A DNA stretch of 64,000 bases from Mesostigma viride. Taxonomy: Eukaryota > Streptophyta > Mesostigmatophyceae > Mesostigmatales > Mesostigmataceae. Under the pieces are notes generated by a model. It made no database searches. It was given only the letters and a program-made list of their open reading frames with translations, and was not told the DNA's origin. Location: positions 548,978-612,977 of the forward strand of contig RPFO01000542.1 in assembly GCA_009746045.1 (NCBI GenBank). Direction: 5' to 3'. This document shows positions 42,795 to 55,300 of this stretch, one piece after another. Made by a program: the position numbers and the translations under genes. The stretch's first letter is position 1, and each line of letters begins with the position of its first letter.

Positions 42795-43463
42795 TGTTAC
42801 GTCCCAGCCCAGACACACCTAGCCTGAGCCACGTAGCGAAAGATCTACCATGCCGGAATTAGGAAGATTCAAGGTGGCCTAATGCAGATTGCGCTTCACG
42901 ACTGGGGTCGTGAGATATCTGGCACCGCGACTTGATGCCAAGCTAATTAATACACACTTATAATGGCTAGCAATACCAATTACAAATGGATAGTTGCCCC
43001 AGGTTTAATGTGTAGGCGTATTCGCACTTATCATTCATCAAACCAAGAGGACGAGACTCTCGTCCTCGGACCAATTTCACCTAGGTCTGCCACTACGCTG
43101 GCAAGGGGCGCCGACATGGCGCCGACCTTCCAAAGCATGCAGTCCACACAAGACCCTCGGGTCGACATCGACCCTCGCCTACAGAATCCACGCATGAGTA
43201 CAATATCTCAACTAGCTATAAAGTACGCAGCGCGGCGCGACTGCACCGGCCCCTAGAAGATACACGCATACAACAACCTAGGCCCAAAATAACTGGTCCG
43301 AATCACCCAAACTGTCATAGTTCCATACAAAAGTCCTGACCAAGGGACAATTCCCAAATTAAGTCCCGAAATGAGTCCCAAAGTCCTACGGACCATGACA
43401 ACAAGTCAAACTACATAAATTTATTCCATTGTTACGTCCGTCCAAAAGGGCCGGGACGTAACA
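42795..43463 (-). repeat. LTR-A 5' LTR
   Basis: 669 bp, paired with 34529-35197; followed by the CAGGC duplication. Confidence 0.9.
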
Positions 43464-45276
43464 CAGGCCAAGTCCATCCTGCCGATGGGTTTTCGAATCC
43501 GAGCCGTGGCTCACTGACCAAATGCCATAATGGGGTAGCCGTCACTAGAAACAGTGAGGCGAGGGGCGGACTTACGAATTTCGTAAGGCCTGCTCCTTCT
43601 ACCCACACGTTTCAAGTGACGGCTAGCTTTTCCGCCCCTCAAAAGAGACGGCTAGACGTACCTTTTCGTGCTGAATCCGAATCTGCCCTTTGTTTCGCGT
43701 TTAGATTACTACGTAAGGTGCTATCTCGTCCGCCGTCAGGGCCACCATAGCCAGGCAGCTATAGATGTACCCCTGTCTGGGTCTGACAGGTGAAAGGCTA
43801 TGGATCCGATTTGTATTAATTAACAATTAACACAAGAGGGCCGTAAAAGAAGCCGTAAAGAAGCCGTAGTTGACGGAGTTTCGATGCGTTGAGCTTCTGG
43901 GAATTTTTGCTTTCTGATTGGGATACGGAAGATTGCCGTTGAGATTTCGTGCCGTAGGTTCCTTGTTTCTTGCGCGAGCGGAATTGCATTATGTATCCAG
44001 ATCGTCTATACCCAGCAAATTTTCGAAGGAAAAAGTACGGAGATCCGCCACTGTCAGGATGCCCGATGGCATATCAGGCGGAGCCAATTTTCGGAAGAAC
44101 CGTTAGGTTCGCCAGAATTGGCGAAGCTTATAAGGCCGTACACGTGAGAAAACATAGGAATATTCATACACCGCCCGCATTGGTAGTTTTAATTCCAGGT
44201 AAATAGGTGTACGCTTATTCCAAATATAGCCAATAGTTAATCCCTGCTAAGCCTAGGGTATCAAGATGTCAGTGGCTAAAACGGAGCCTTACTAGACCAC
44301 GGATGTCACGGACGCGAGCTATGTCATCCGGGCGGCGCCCACTATGCACAAGACCGGTGACGTGCGCAAGGAATTTGTTTTCTACGCATTTTCGACAAAG
44401 GCTAGTGACCGGGGGGGGACACTAGCACTTGCAGCATAAGAGCGGACGAAAGTGTACGTGCACGCGCGCCGGGCCAGGCACAGCTGGGCGCGCAGCACTG
44501 ACTTGAGCGGACGGCAGCACAAGTGCGCAGCGTCGAGAGGATCATACGCGTGTTAGTGCCTTAGTGGACAGCTGGAGCTGAAGCTGGACTGCTGGACTTC
44601 AACAGCGCCGAGGCTATTGACAGGCCAGGTGTCTTTGTGGTGTAGAATAGCGGGTCAACGTTATGAGGACTGGACAGAAAATGGAAAAGGACAATTTGCG
44701 GTGCGGAGCCAGATCGCTGGAATGAATGCGAAATCGCTGGCAGCCCTACAAAGGGATTTCCTCTAGAAAGGAACGATTAGACGCAATGTTTGCTGGGCCA
44801 CTCACACGCAAGGTGTGAGCGTGCAGATTGTCTGAAGGATATTATGCTTCGACCTTGCTGGACGTGACTCAATGTCGGACATTCCCAGGGACAGAAATGC
44901 CGGAGCCTCTAGGAGATGAGATCGGCAACAGGGTAGCAATTTAGATTTGTCGGGATGCCTTCCTGCTTTTGTTGGCATGTGTGGTAGAAAGCCAGGACGG
45001 CAACTGGAATGCGGTTTCTATTCGCATGGTTCAGGCAGCAAGATAGTTTTGGCATTCCTGGCTGGACTGACAAGTGTGGCGTGTGTCATGCGTGTGGCAT
45101 GACGAATGGTTTGGTTCATAGTCGAAGAGGACTCTCACGCAGCGTGTAGTCTCTTCGAGTCTCTCGTTAGTGGCCTTCGTGTTTCTCCCTTTCCTTGGGA
45201 GCAAGGCCGGTAGCATGTCATGGAGCGCTGCCTAACTGCGGGCTCGTGAGCATGGAGTGCATCGATATTGAGACTA
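43464..45276. other. No supported gene
   Basis: Right flank of LTR-A (probably the continuation of the sequence upstream of LINE-A) and then unrecognised sequence up to LINE-B. It contains only short frames, e.g. 43970-44206, without recognisable features. Confidence 0.4.
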
Positions 45277-48200
45277 TCAACGTGTTGTAATTGTATTAAC
45301 TTTCTCAATAAATTCCGCATGTGCGGCTTCATCATCAGACTGTGCAAAGTGTGTGTTGTGAAAGCATTGTTCTATAGCAGGGGAGGCAAAAGCACCCTCT
45401 TGCACCATCATATTGTCGCAATTAGAGTAGTTGGAGCGTCTAGCTAACGCCCCAGCAAGGATATTCAAACGCGGCACGCGACGGTACACAAGGGGATCAA
45501 GAAGGTGGTCATCAGGCACGAGGGACAGTTCCTTGTCCTCGGCTGAGAGCCCTCTTTTCATTACTCGAAGAGCCACTGGACTTCTAATGGGTTGTCATTG
45601 GGCATGTGGGTAAAGATCCTGTTTTTGCCCATGAGGTCATGAAAGATCTCAAGTGGGCTGGGCTTATCCTGGTCCGCGCCAGGGTCCCAGATTTTGTTTT
45701 GTTCATTTGCAACCATCCAGTAGCGTCGCATGCCGGAGTTCCATAGGTAAATGAAGCGTGAGAGAACCCCAGCTTTGTCGAAAACTGTGCGCCTATTGAA
45801 CACCACATCGTTTCGCACCGTCCAGATTGTATACAACATGCATGTGCGGAGCCATATCCACGCTTGTTGTGAAAAGGTGAGCTCAAGGCCAGGGGTGCCA
45901 GTGATGCCAAAGATAATTGAGCGGGTAGACATCGGTATGATAGGCTCAGACGTCCAGGCTGCCCATAAACCAATCAACCAGGTCCAAACTCCCTGGAGGT
46001 TACACCATAAAAATCGGTGTTCCACAGTTTCAGTGGGGTTGGTACATAAACATGTAGCAGGGTGTTGAAATCGCCGGTGGAGGATCTCCCCGACCCCGAT
46101 GGACCGGTGCATCAAGAGGTGTTGTACGTCGGTCGCGCGGCGATCAATCAGCGGGTGGTCAGCGGCGAGGGTGATGTTGCGGACCCAGGTGTGGCCAGGC
46201 CACTCAGTAGCGCCCCAGCGTGTCCGTCCGGGGTGGAATTGATGGTTTTTATGCAAGAGCATTGTGTAGCCCCACTCTGCCGTGTACTCGTAAAGGCCTT
46301 TTACAATTCTGCTGTCACCCTGATTTAGCACCCAGCCAAATTCCACTGGATCCAATGACAACATGTCCAGGCGGGTTGATCCCACATGTAGCCAAATAAT
46401 AGCAGCGTCAGGAAGGTTGGGGTTGGGTTGGTATACACATGATTGTTCAAGGGACCAAGGTACAACCCGAATCCGGTGGCATAGCTGGGTGGGGAGGAAC
46501 ACCACTGCAGTTGTAAGTTGAGCCAGACAGCCATTGTGGCCGCTCAGCGGCGCCAGTAGTTGAACGTGCAGGGTTCCAGGGGGGAGTTCTGCGATCACCT
46601 TCCCCGAGCATGTTGCGGTCGTGCTGTATGGACAAAAGCAGCACCATTCACCAGCTTTATAGGGGGCACGGGGAGAAGTCATGAGTGTGTGCCAGCGGGG
46701 GGGTATGGCTTGTACTAGCGCGGCCCAGGCAGCATAAGTAGGCATATTGGGGACCCAGGCAGCCAGTTCGTTATATGTTAAGAGGCGGTAGCAGTCACCG
46801 TGGAGAATATACAGGTGGAGAATAGTGGTTACAGGGTGCCCGGGGATGTTATGAAGCCTTCATAGGGGTTAGGGCCACTTAAGCATCCAAAGGGGCGATT
46901 AAGGGGGTTGAGGTATATATCATTAAAGAATAGGGGTTGGCGTGCAACTTCCTCACGTAGTGTGGGGAATAGTAGGCGGTCGGGTTTAAGTGCCATAAAG
47001 CCTTGCCATATACGAGCCCAGTACCAAGGAAGACCTCTGGTGAGCTTCGGGGAGGGGAGGCGAGCAGTAAGCAGTGCGGCTCCAGAGTGCCAGGAAATAC
47101 CATTGGAGTGATGAGTAAGACGTGAGAGGGTAATTACACGTGCCAGAAGACATCCAGGGTGTGTGTTGACACCAATGTGGGCAGAAATAACTTGTTTGGC
47201 ATACACAGACCATAAACGCCATTGCATATTGTGTAAGCCTAGTCCTCCAATTAAGAGGCCACGGCATAAAAGACATTGACTCTCTGATCCATCCGTGTAC
47301 CTGGCGGCTGAGATCGCTCGATTTTTTCCAAACAAAGTTATGCCCCAGTCGTTGAATAAGAGACACGGTGTGTTCATCCGGTGGGTGGGCCTGACCGAAG
47401 TACAGCAGCTTGGAGAACAGCAGCTGGTTCGTAACGAGGACCTTGCCCCGGAGACTGAGGCGGTGTACGCCAGCCCAGCGGTTGGCCACCTGTTGTACAC
47501 CAGTAAGTTTGCCCAGTTGTTGTGATTCGTCGTATAAAAAGGTTTTGACTTCCAATAACCTCCCTTCGGCTGTCCGACCGATGGGGCAGTTATGCAAAAG
47601 GTGGTATCCTCCTGGCGGGACCCATGTCACCGCCAGGTTAGTAGGTTGGAGAGTCGGGTTGGTTGTTCTGCCAATATGCAAGCCCGTGGACTCATTTGCA
47701 CGTTGCAGCGTTGTTGGGAGGCGGTACAGTATGTAGATATGTTGTCAAGCACAGCATCAACATCACGCAGGGAGGTGCAAATGTTAGTAGTGTCATCGGC
47801 GTAAGCAGTTTGAAACAGACCACGTGTGTGGTGAGGGAGGGGTAGCCTTGAATACGGCTGTCCTGTTGATGAAGAAAGAAGAGGCCAGCGTGAGCGAGCA
47901 GAAAGAGAAGGGGAGAGAGACAGTCGCCTTGTGGGAGAGAGCGTGTGCTATGGCCTATTTGGGATTTATGTCCATTAATTAGTAGGTGCCAAGTGAGGGA
48001 TTTGATCATGCCTAGACTGACCTTAATAAGTTTAGGTCCAAATCCAAGCCCGTGTAGTATAGCCTCGATCGAGGTATTTCCAACATATGCGGTCGAATGC
48101 CTTTTCAAAATCCCAAAATAAAATAAGACCTATAATATTGTTGCGCCATGCGTCATCAACAATGTCCATGATCATGGTGATGCTGTCGCTGATGTGTAGG

Positions 48201-48759
48201 TTGGACCTGAATCCAACTTGTTCTGGGCCGATCAGATTATCTAGTACACTGTAGAAACGGCGTTGCAAGAGTTAACTGGCTAGTTTGTAAGGGACTGTGA
48301 GCATGCGAATGGGTCTATAATTTTTCCAACTTGTTTTATCCCCTTTTTTGTGTAAGAGGATGAGGATTGTTTCCGACCACTGGCCCACAACAGTTTCGGT
48401 GTTCCAGATTTCCAGGATGCATTGGTATAGATCCCTGCCTATGAGGGGCCAGAACGTTTTAAAAAACTCTACTGGAAGGCCATCTGCACCAGGTGCGCTA
48501 CCGGTTTTGAGATGTTGGAGTGCTAGAGATGTTTCTTCCATAGTGGGGCTGGCGTCTAGTAGAGCTTGTTGTGACGGAGAGAGGCGGTGGGGAATTGCAT
48601 CGAGGATTTTTTGTGTGGCTGTATTTGCAGAGGGGTCGGGTTCTGTCCGGAACAGGGTGGAGAAAAAAGCATGTCCAGATTGTAGGATGTCTTGGGGGGT
48701 GGTATGGGTGCCAGTCTCGTCTGTAATTTCTGTGATGGTGGTTTGTGAGCGCGGGGGTG
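45277..48759 (-). pseudogene. LINE-B: decayed copy of the LINE-A family, cut by CACTA element
   Basis: Minus-strand reverse-transcriptase fragments in several frames (48541-48272, 48268-48032, 48108-47692, 47681-46986, 46745-45561) align along LINE-A: TGSAPGADGLPVEFFKTFWP, FWDFEKAFDRICW, LPQGDCLSPLLF. At least five frame changes and one internal stop (near 48270) make it dead. Unlike LINE-A it keeps the C-terminus, including a zf-RVT-like Cys/His cluster (HRRFQHPATCLCTNPTETVE, then HRFLWC). A further open stretch to 45277 may be the displaced C-terminal end. At its 5' side it stops inside the reverse transcriptase at 48759, where CACTA begins. Confidence 0.8.
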
Positions 48760-48774
48760 CACTAGGAAGTCGGG

Positions 48775-49160
48775 TTCTGAGATTTTTCTCAGGATCCTGA
48801 GATTTCCTGAGATTTTTCTCAGGATTCCTGAGATTTTCTCAGGATTTCCTGAGATTTCCTGATTTTTTCTTGGGATTTCAGGAGAAATCCTGAGAAACCC
48901 TGAGACTTTTCTCAGGATTCCTGATTTATATCAGGACTTCCTCTTGAGAATCTTGAGAAGTGCCTGAGATGCGTCTCGCGAAACACTGAGAAACACTGAG
49001 ATTCGTAAAAAAATCCTGAGAAATCCTGAGATCCTGAGAAAACCCGCTGAATCAGAAAAAATCAGGAAAATCAGGACACTTAACAGCACAAAAAATCAGG
49101 AAAATCAGGACACTTAGCATGGCACAAAAAATCAGGAAAATCAGGACACTGAGCATGACA
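48775..49160. repeat. CACTA subterminal repeats, hairpin-rich
   Basis: Many direct and inverted copies of ATCCTGAGAAA / TTTCTCAGGAT (48778-49040), then three copies of AAAATCAGGAAAATCAGGAC (49055-49150). CACTA elements carry such subterminal arrays as transposase-binding sites. Confidence 0.7.
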
Positions 49161-49323
49161 CTTGAGAACTCTCAAGTGCATGAAGACAGGACACTTATGC
49201 AATATATGTGGATGCAGAAATGATGCAGTTGACACACATGTTCATTGGAAATAAATAAATATAAGTGTGACAAGCACACAACAAGTTACATCAATCCATC
49301 ATTACATTATATTAGGAATATAA

Positions 49324-52300
49324 TCAATCCCACTCCTCATCAGTGTATGCAGCACTGTCAGAGTCCGCATAATTTACTACCACACGTTGCCTCTCACTTC
49401 TCCTTTGTGTGGGAATGCATGCCTCACCGTCGCTGCTCAGCGACAAATCACTAGCAATGTCATCAGGGCTTGATGCGCTGCCACTAGCCGCTGCCATGGA
49501 CTTGCCAGCAATGCTCTTGCCACGCGAGCGGTTTGGTGCAGCGGCTGTGTGTGTTTCTACCAATGTGTCCGCAGTGCGCTTGCCACGCGAGCGGCTTGGT
49601 GCAGTGGTTGCTTGTGGTTCTACCAATGTGCCAACAGTGCGCTTGCCACGTGAGCGCCTTGGTGCAGTGGTTGCTTGTGGCTCTACCAATGTGCCAACAG
49701 TGCGCTTGCCACGTGAGCGATTAGGTGCAGTGGTTGCTTGTGGCTCCGCAGCCATGCGTGCAGTGGTTGCTTGTGGCTCCGCAGCCATGCGTGCAGTGGT
49801 TGCTTGTGGATCTATGGGTGCAGTGCGATTACCTTGTGAACGACCTCGTGTTGTCATGTCTCTTCGCTTAACACACAGTGTCACCTTGCGCTGCAGGTTC
49901 ATATCAGCATACACGTCTGTGGTTCTCAGCTGAGCACCTGCAGCACGGGATAATACATGCTGGGCTGCACTACACGTTTCCTTCACCATTTGCCACGGCA
50001 ATTTACAGTGCACGATGGCTATCTCAGGTGCATACTCTGGATCAACTACAAAACCAACTGAACATACATTCCCGGGAAGGACTAAAGCATCCTGCTTGGG
50101 CGCTCGCTCCCCTAAAGGTATAAGCGTCAATCCCTCTAAAGGGAGCTCTTTCACAGAACCGACATCAAACAGAGCGACCTTTAAAAGAACTTGCCTACTC
50201 CATCCTTCCGTCGGGGCACGGAGGAAACTATGCAGAATGTGTGTGATGCGGCCATACCTAACCCCCTCTTTACCATAAACCATTACTCCTGAGTTGCGAT
50301 GGCGAACAGTTTGTCGAAGGTCGGCGACTGCAGTTCGGTAATTGCTGCCATTGATGTGGATTGAGTCATGCTCGTCACAAGCAGGCTCCATGCCACACAC
50401 CGCCGCCGTAATCATCGTGGGGAGGCGTGGCTCCTGGTTTTGCGTGATCCACTGCTTAAGCCAGGCCAGGTTGCCAACGTGAACGAGCCGACGCCTGCAA
50501 GTGACAACATAGGCAAGTACATCACATTGCAAAATCAATTAAACATACAATTAGACATAGTTGTCCCACTTCATAAAATTATCAACATAGTGAAAAAAAG
50601 CATCTTCATCATTGCATGCACAACCAGATATTGCGTGTAGACAAGGACATAAGAATGTCACTGTGAAATCTAGAAAATCAACCACATTAAGCACGAGTAA
50701 GCAAATCAGAAGAATGCAGGGAAAAAATGATAATCCTATGTACATGCGTTGCAAGATTACACCCTCCTTTCGGCTGAACTGAATTAAAATTACCAATGCG
50801 AGGGTGTACAAATGTAGCATCGGTTTCTACAAGAAACTCACCAGAATTCAATTCCATATCCGGGCTCGTATGTTGCATGCTGAAGTGCGAATTCCAGCAG
50901 CAGTTGTAAGGCCTCAAGCTGCTCGACCTCAGAGAGAGTATATGCTTGTTGACGAAAGCGCTTGCTCGGCAGAATACACTTGGACGGATCAGTTTCCAGA
51001 ATGTCCCACACAGACGCGAAGCCTTGACCCTGAAAAAAAAAACACATGAACCAAATAGAAAAAAAAGAACGTAAGTACATGTTTTGCATACAATTAACCT
51101 GCTAGAAACACTCGCTGAAACATGGGAAATGTGCATGCAGCCAAGCAAACACGAAGTTTGTTTAAAAAACTTACCCACACAGTCTGGCGCGTGAAGTAGC
51201 TCAGGATGTTCAATGCCTCGAAGTCCATGAAGAAGTTCCCCATGGAGCATTCCACGTTCTTGTTTGACAATGGCCCAGAAGTAATCACCGCCATTTGGCG
51301 CTCACCCCATGTCATGCTCCGGCCATCAGGCAGGCCAGCATACCGGATCTGTTCCGCCAAGTGAGATGCAGCATGGACCGATCTTGACATTTCTGACGCT
51401 GGCATAACACACTCTAATGCTACCACCGCACGCACCATCATTTCGCCCACTTCGACTAACTGCGATTGAGTGAGGCACCTTGCTGAAAATACAGCATTAA
51501 AGGCCACAGACAGCTGGACAAATGCCGCGCGGGCATCCGGATGCAAACGATTGCGCAACACGACCGGCAACAACAAGCACAAGTACTTGTTCTTGTCACT
51601 TGTTTTCATCGTCTCATCGCTTTTCCCGTCAGCGGCTAGTCCGTGGTACCGCCCAGGCACATAGTCTGGGAGGCGGTCGAACGCCTTTTCCACCTCTGCA
51701 TTGAACAGAAACATGGTATGATACACAGATGTAAACGATCACATTGACAATTTGATTAGAAAATTATGTCAGAGGCGAATTCTCAGAGTGGCCAAACACT
51801 GTCAGCCCAAATGCTCCGGCAAATCCTGACACTAACCCCATAAATAGTTATTGAAAAAATGAAAGGAAGTCTTACAAGCAACATGTTTACCCTAACAAGG
51901 GCGCTTGGTTTGATGTGGTACACAGAAACCTCTAATGACAGTGGACTACGTCATGGGATCTATGGACCAACACAGCAATTAAGCAATCTTGGCAGATTAC
52001 AACATGAAACACTTATATAAAATACCAACAAACAACATCCAAACCAATTCCAATAAAAAAGCATATACACATCCATGCACAGACATACCACGGGTGGCCG
52101 CTTTCTCCTCCGACGTGAGTTGACAGGGTGGATGTCGAGAGTTTTTTTTAATGCTTATTGTCCGGACACCGTTCTTCGCCACTTTCTCCACCTCTTCCGT
52201 GGTAACCCAGAGCTCCTGATTAAGGCCCAGTTGTTGCAGCCTTGCTCGAACAGCAGCGGTATGAGCTTTCCCTGCACATAATAAAAAAGGCCACAAAGGA

Positions 52301-55300
52301 CAACACAATATCAACGAAACGCACAATCAATAATCAATCAACAAGTATGTGTCAGGAATATGCCCCAATATGCCGGCCTGACAAGTCTAGCACTTACTAA
52401 TCTAGATAAAGTTCGGGTAGTCCGTAGTTAAGTCAGAACAACCTACAACGCCAGTATGACTGCGTAGAGCTCATGTTTGGCTACAACTTTGCCACTAGAA
52501 TCACCTTGATCTGAGCTCTAGGTAGAAAGTTATGAGTCTTTTCATATATATGTGCCTGGTCACTATACGGCACTGTAGTACAATCCATGTCGTGTCATGT
52601 GGCGCATGGCCCATATAGGACAGGCGCCAATAATTCAATTCGTGGCACCTGGACCGTCAGCTAGGCGTACCTAATTCTGTCTGCCATGGTACAACCATGA
52701 TTTGCCAGCAGGCAGCATCTAGCACTGGTTAAGTGTTGCCTAGCTGTCATGTTAAGTTAATTATGTTGTGGTCCTGCCGACCAGCCATATAGGTGGTGGC
52801 TGGGCTACACGCCAGACATCTTTTCTGACCACCACTATTCTAGAAGATGGCACCTTTCAGCCATGGTGGTTGACAAAATATTTCCATCATGACAAAGTCG
52901 TAAATGAGGTCATCATTATTAATGTAATATCAACAACCTCCCATGGTCACAGCTTGACATTTTTGACATGGCATCGGAATGAGGGGGGTTGTGATCTTTC
53001 CAAATCGGGCAAATTTTTGCCTGGGCAGAATTTCGGCAAGAACTTTCGGAATTCTAATCCGTTGGTGCCACTCAACATGTCCACGGAATCAGCATCAAAT
53101 TGCGCATCTATTGAACCAAGTCCGGCGTCATTCCGTGGAGTATTGCGTCGGCTACGAATTTTCTTGCGGCAGGCCCTGTTTGCTCCGAATTTCGACCTTA
53201 AACGACCTCTTGCATGAGCTTCACTAAACATTCAGATTTCTACATTGTCGGCACTTGGGCGCAGCGGTTCACGCTTTATTTTATTACCCTGGGTGACTAC
53301 CGGTTGCCAGCCGTGACCAGCCTTGCAAAGCCCAAGACCCCTTTGTTCTTCTGAGAATACAACGAGCTTGATGGCGCCTATATAAAGCGACCACAAATGT
53401 TTTAAACGGTGGGCCACCTTCCAGGCGACATGGGGTTTCTTTTTCCTAGTTCCAGCCAAGCATTATTCAGATTTTTTGCCAGTCGCCATGGTTTGGAAGC
53501 ACCATCGTACATGAGCAGCTATGCACGGACCACTACAACGGCATCAACTACAATGCTCCATCCCACGTCGGTGCGGGGAAATCTTGCAGCATCCACCTGG
53601 TTCTCCTCTCGCACCCTTGGCTTTTCTTCAATGGGAAACAGCTCGTTTAAATGCCTCTCGCCAGCCGCAGCAGCCGTCATTAGTTAAGTGGCCAGTGACA
53701 GCCAACTGCCGCACGCAGCCGTAGTGCAGTACCCAGCACGCGCCATACAGCATGATAGGATATAGTAGCAGCAGTCAGCCACACACCACAGCCTGACTCG
53801 CTTGTGGTAGTTGTTGCAACCAGCTGCAGATACCTACCAGCACCCCATCAGCATGGCAGCACACAGTCGCAGCAGCCAGCAACACACAGCAGCCTGATCA
53901 GCTCTTAGTAGTAGTTGCAGCCAGCTGCACGTACCTGCCAGCCAAATCGCCACTTCAGACCAGCATCAATGCCACCAGCCAGCAGTACGCAGCCGTCTAG
54001 TCAGCGGTTAGTAGTCACTGCAGCTAGGTGCCTGTAGCTGCTCACACCCACTGCGGTCGTCGCCAGCTCCTGATAAATGATTCCAGAGCGACTCCTGCCA
54101 TTACCAGCTTTTACGTCCACGATTTCTGCTGATTATTACTCCAAGGGGGGCACCCTTCCAGGGGCATCTACACACGGGGCCGAGCTGGATCCAGTCCTTG
54201 TTTTTTCCCAGTATTTCTACGTGACCTGGGGCACCCTGTTCTTCACCTGGCGCACTCCCAGGGCCACTTGGGGGCCATGTGACCCTTAGCTCCAACTGCT
54301 ACTCTTGCCTATTTCTCCTTTCAGCATGACCGGGTTAGCCGTGTAAGGGGGGGAGAGCTTGGGTGTAACAAAAATTTGTCCCTTGCATATGACAAACTTT
54401 ACAAACTGCACACTAGAAAAAAAAAGAACACTGTCGCGTGCTACTTACCGCTGGTGCAGTTGAGTATCCGCAGCAGGCAGTTCGGGCCAAGGTGAAATTC
54501 ATCCACCAGATGTCGAATTAACAGCTTGGTCCAGTACGGCAGCTTGCCGAATATTTCAGGTTGCACCCCCAACTCTTCCCGACAATATTTCAGGTACCCA
54601 TCATAATCCATTTCTGGAGGGGCAGCTCCAGTCCCGGATGGTCGCGCAGGGTCACCTTCCTTCAAAAGCGTAGAGTGCCCTAAGTACACAAGCTTCCCAT
54701 TGGAAAAAAAAGTTGCTTCCCATTCTGGCCCATGTAACATGCAGCCGCAGTATCCAGCATCTGGGATGTTTAGTGACTTTGCAAAAGCTGGGTAGTCGTG
54801 GATTACCCACAGTAGGAGCGCCTGCAGGCGCACAGGTTGTAACTGGCCGCCCTGGTCATCCACGATGTCGCATACATAAAAACCATTCCACATCGCCACA
54901 AGCTCATCAACCGCCAACTCCCAGTACACCTGCATGTCAAAATGTAAGACAGGTGGCAGGCTTAAAGATCGAATAATGCTTTACTGATTTTATATATTGA
55001 CTTTGAGTCGGCGTACAAACGGGTAGCCATGACAATTGCAGGGGCAACATTAAGTGGAAAAACACACTGTCGCAGTATCCGTCGATCTGGAAATAATCTA
55101 CGGTATAAGTTAAAGTGCATCCAGCCGCCACACACAAGTGGGTGGCTTACATCAACACTAAAATGATGCGTCAGATCACTAGTATGCAAGTACAAGGACA
55201 TTGCGCCTCCAGGGCAGCACTTAGTGAACATAGGGTCGGCGCGTAGCGCGGAGCCAGGCAAATTTTGTCAGACGGCTACAGTACCACTGGTTACAGTACC

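Larger units (their letters stand above)
34529..43463 (-). mobile_element. LTR-A: 8.9-kb LTR element with gag and protease but no RT/IN
   Basis: Two 669-bp LTRs (34529-35197 and 42795-43463), starting TGTTACG and ending CGTAACA, are flanked by the 5-bp duplication CAGGC (34524-34528 and 43464-43468). A tRNA-type primer site at 42781-42793 and a polypurine tract at 35198-35211 show that it reads on the minus strand. I saw two base differences between the LTRs, so the insertion is young. Gene order: hybrid-binding-domain protein, gag, protease, then 3.3 kb with no recognisable coding. It must rely on enzymes from another element. Confidence 0.9.

Noticed and set aside
52350-54394. Complete second LTR element in the CACTA intron
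   Set aside because: A plausible left end exists at 52350, but no matching right end or target duplication could be found.
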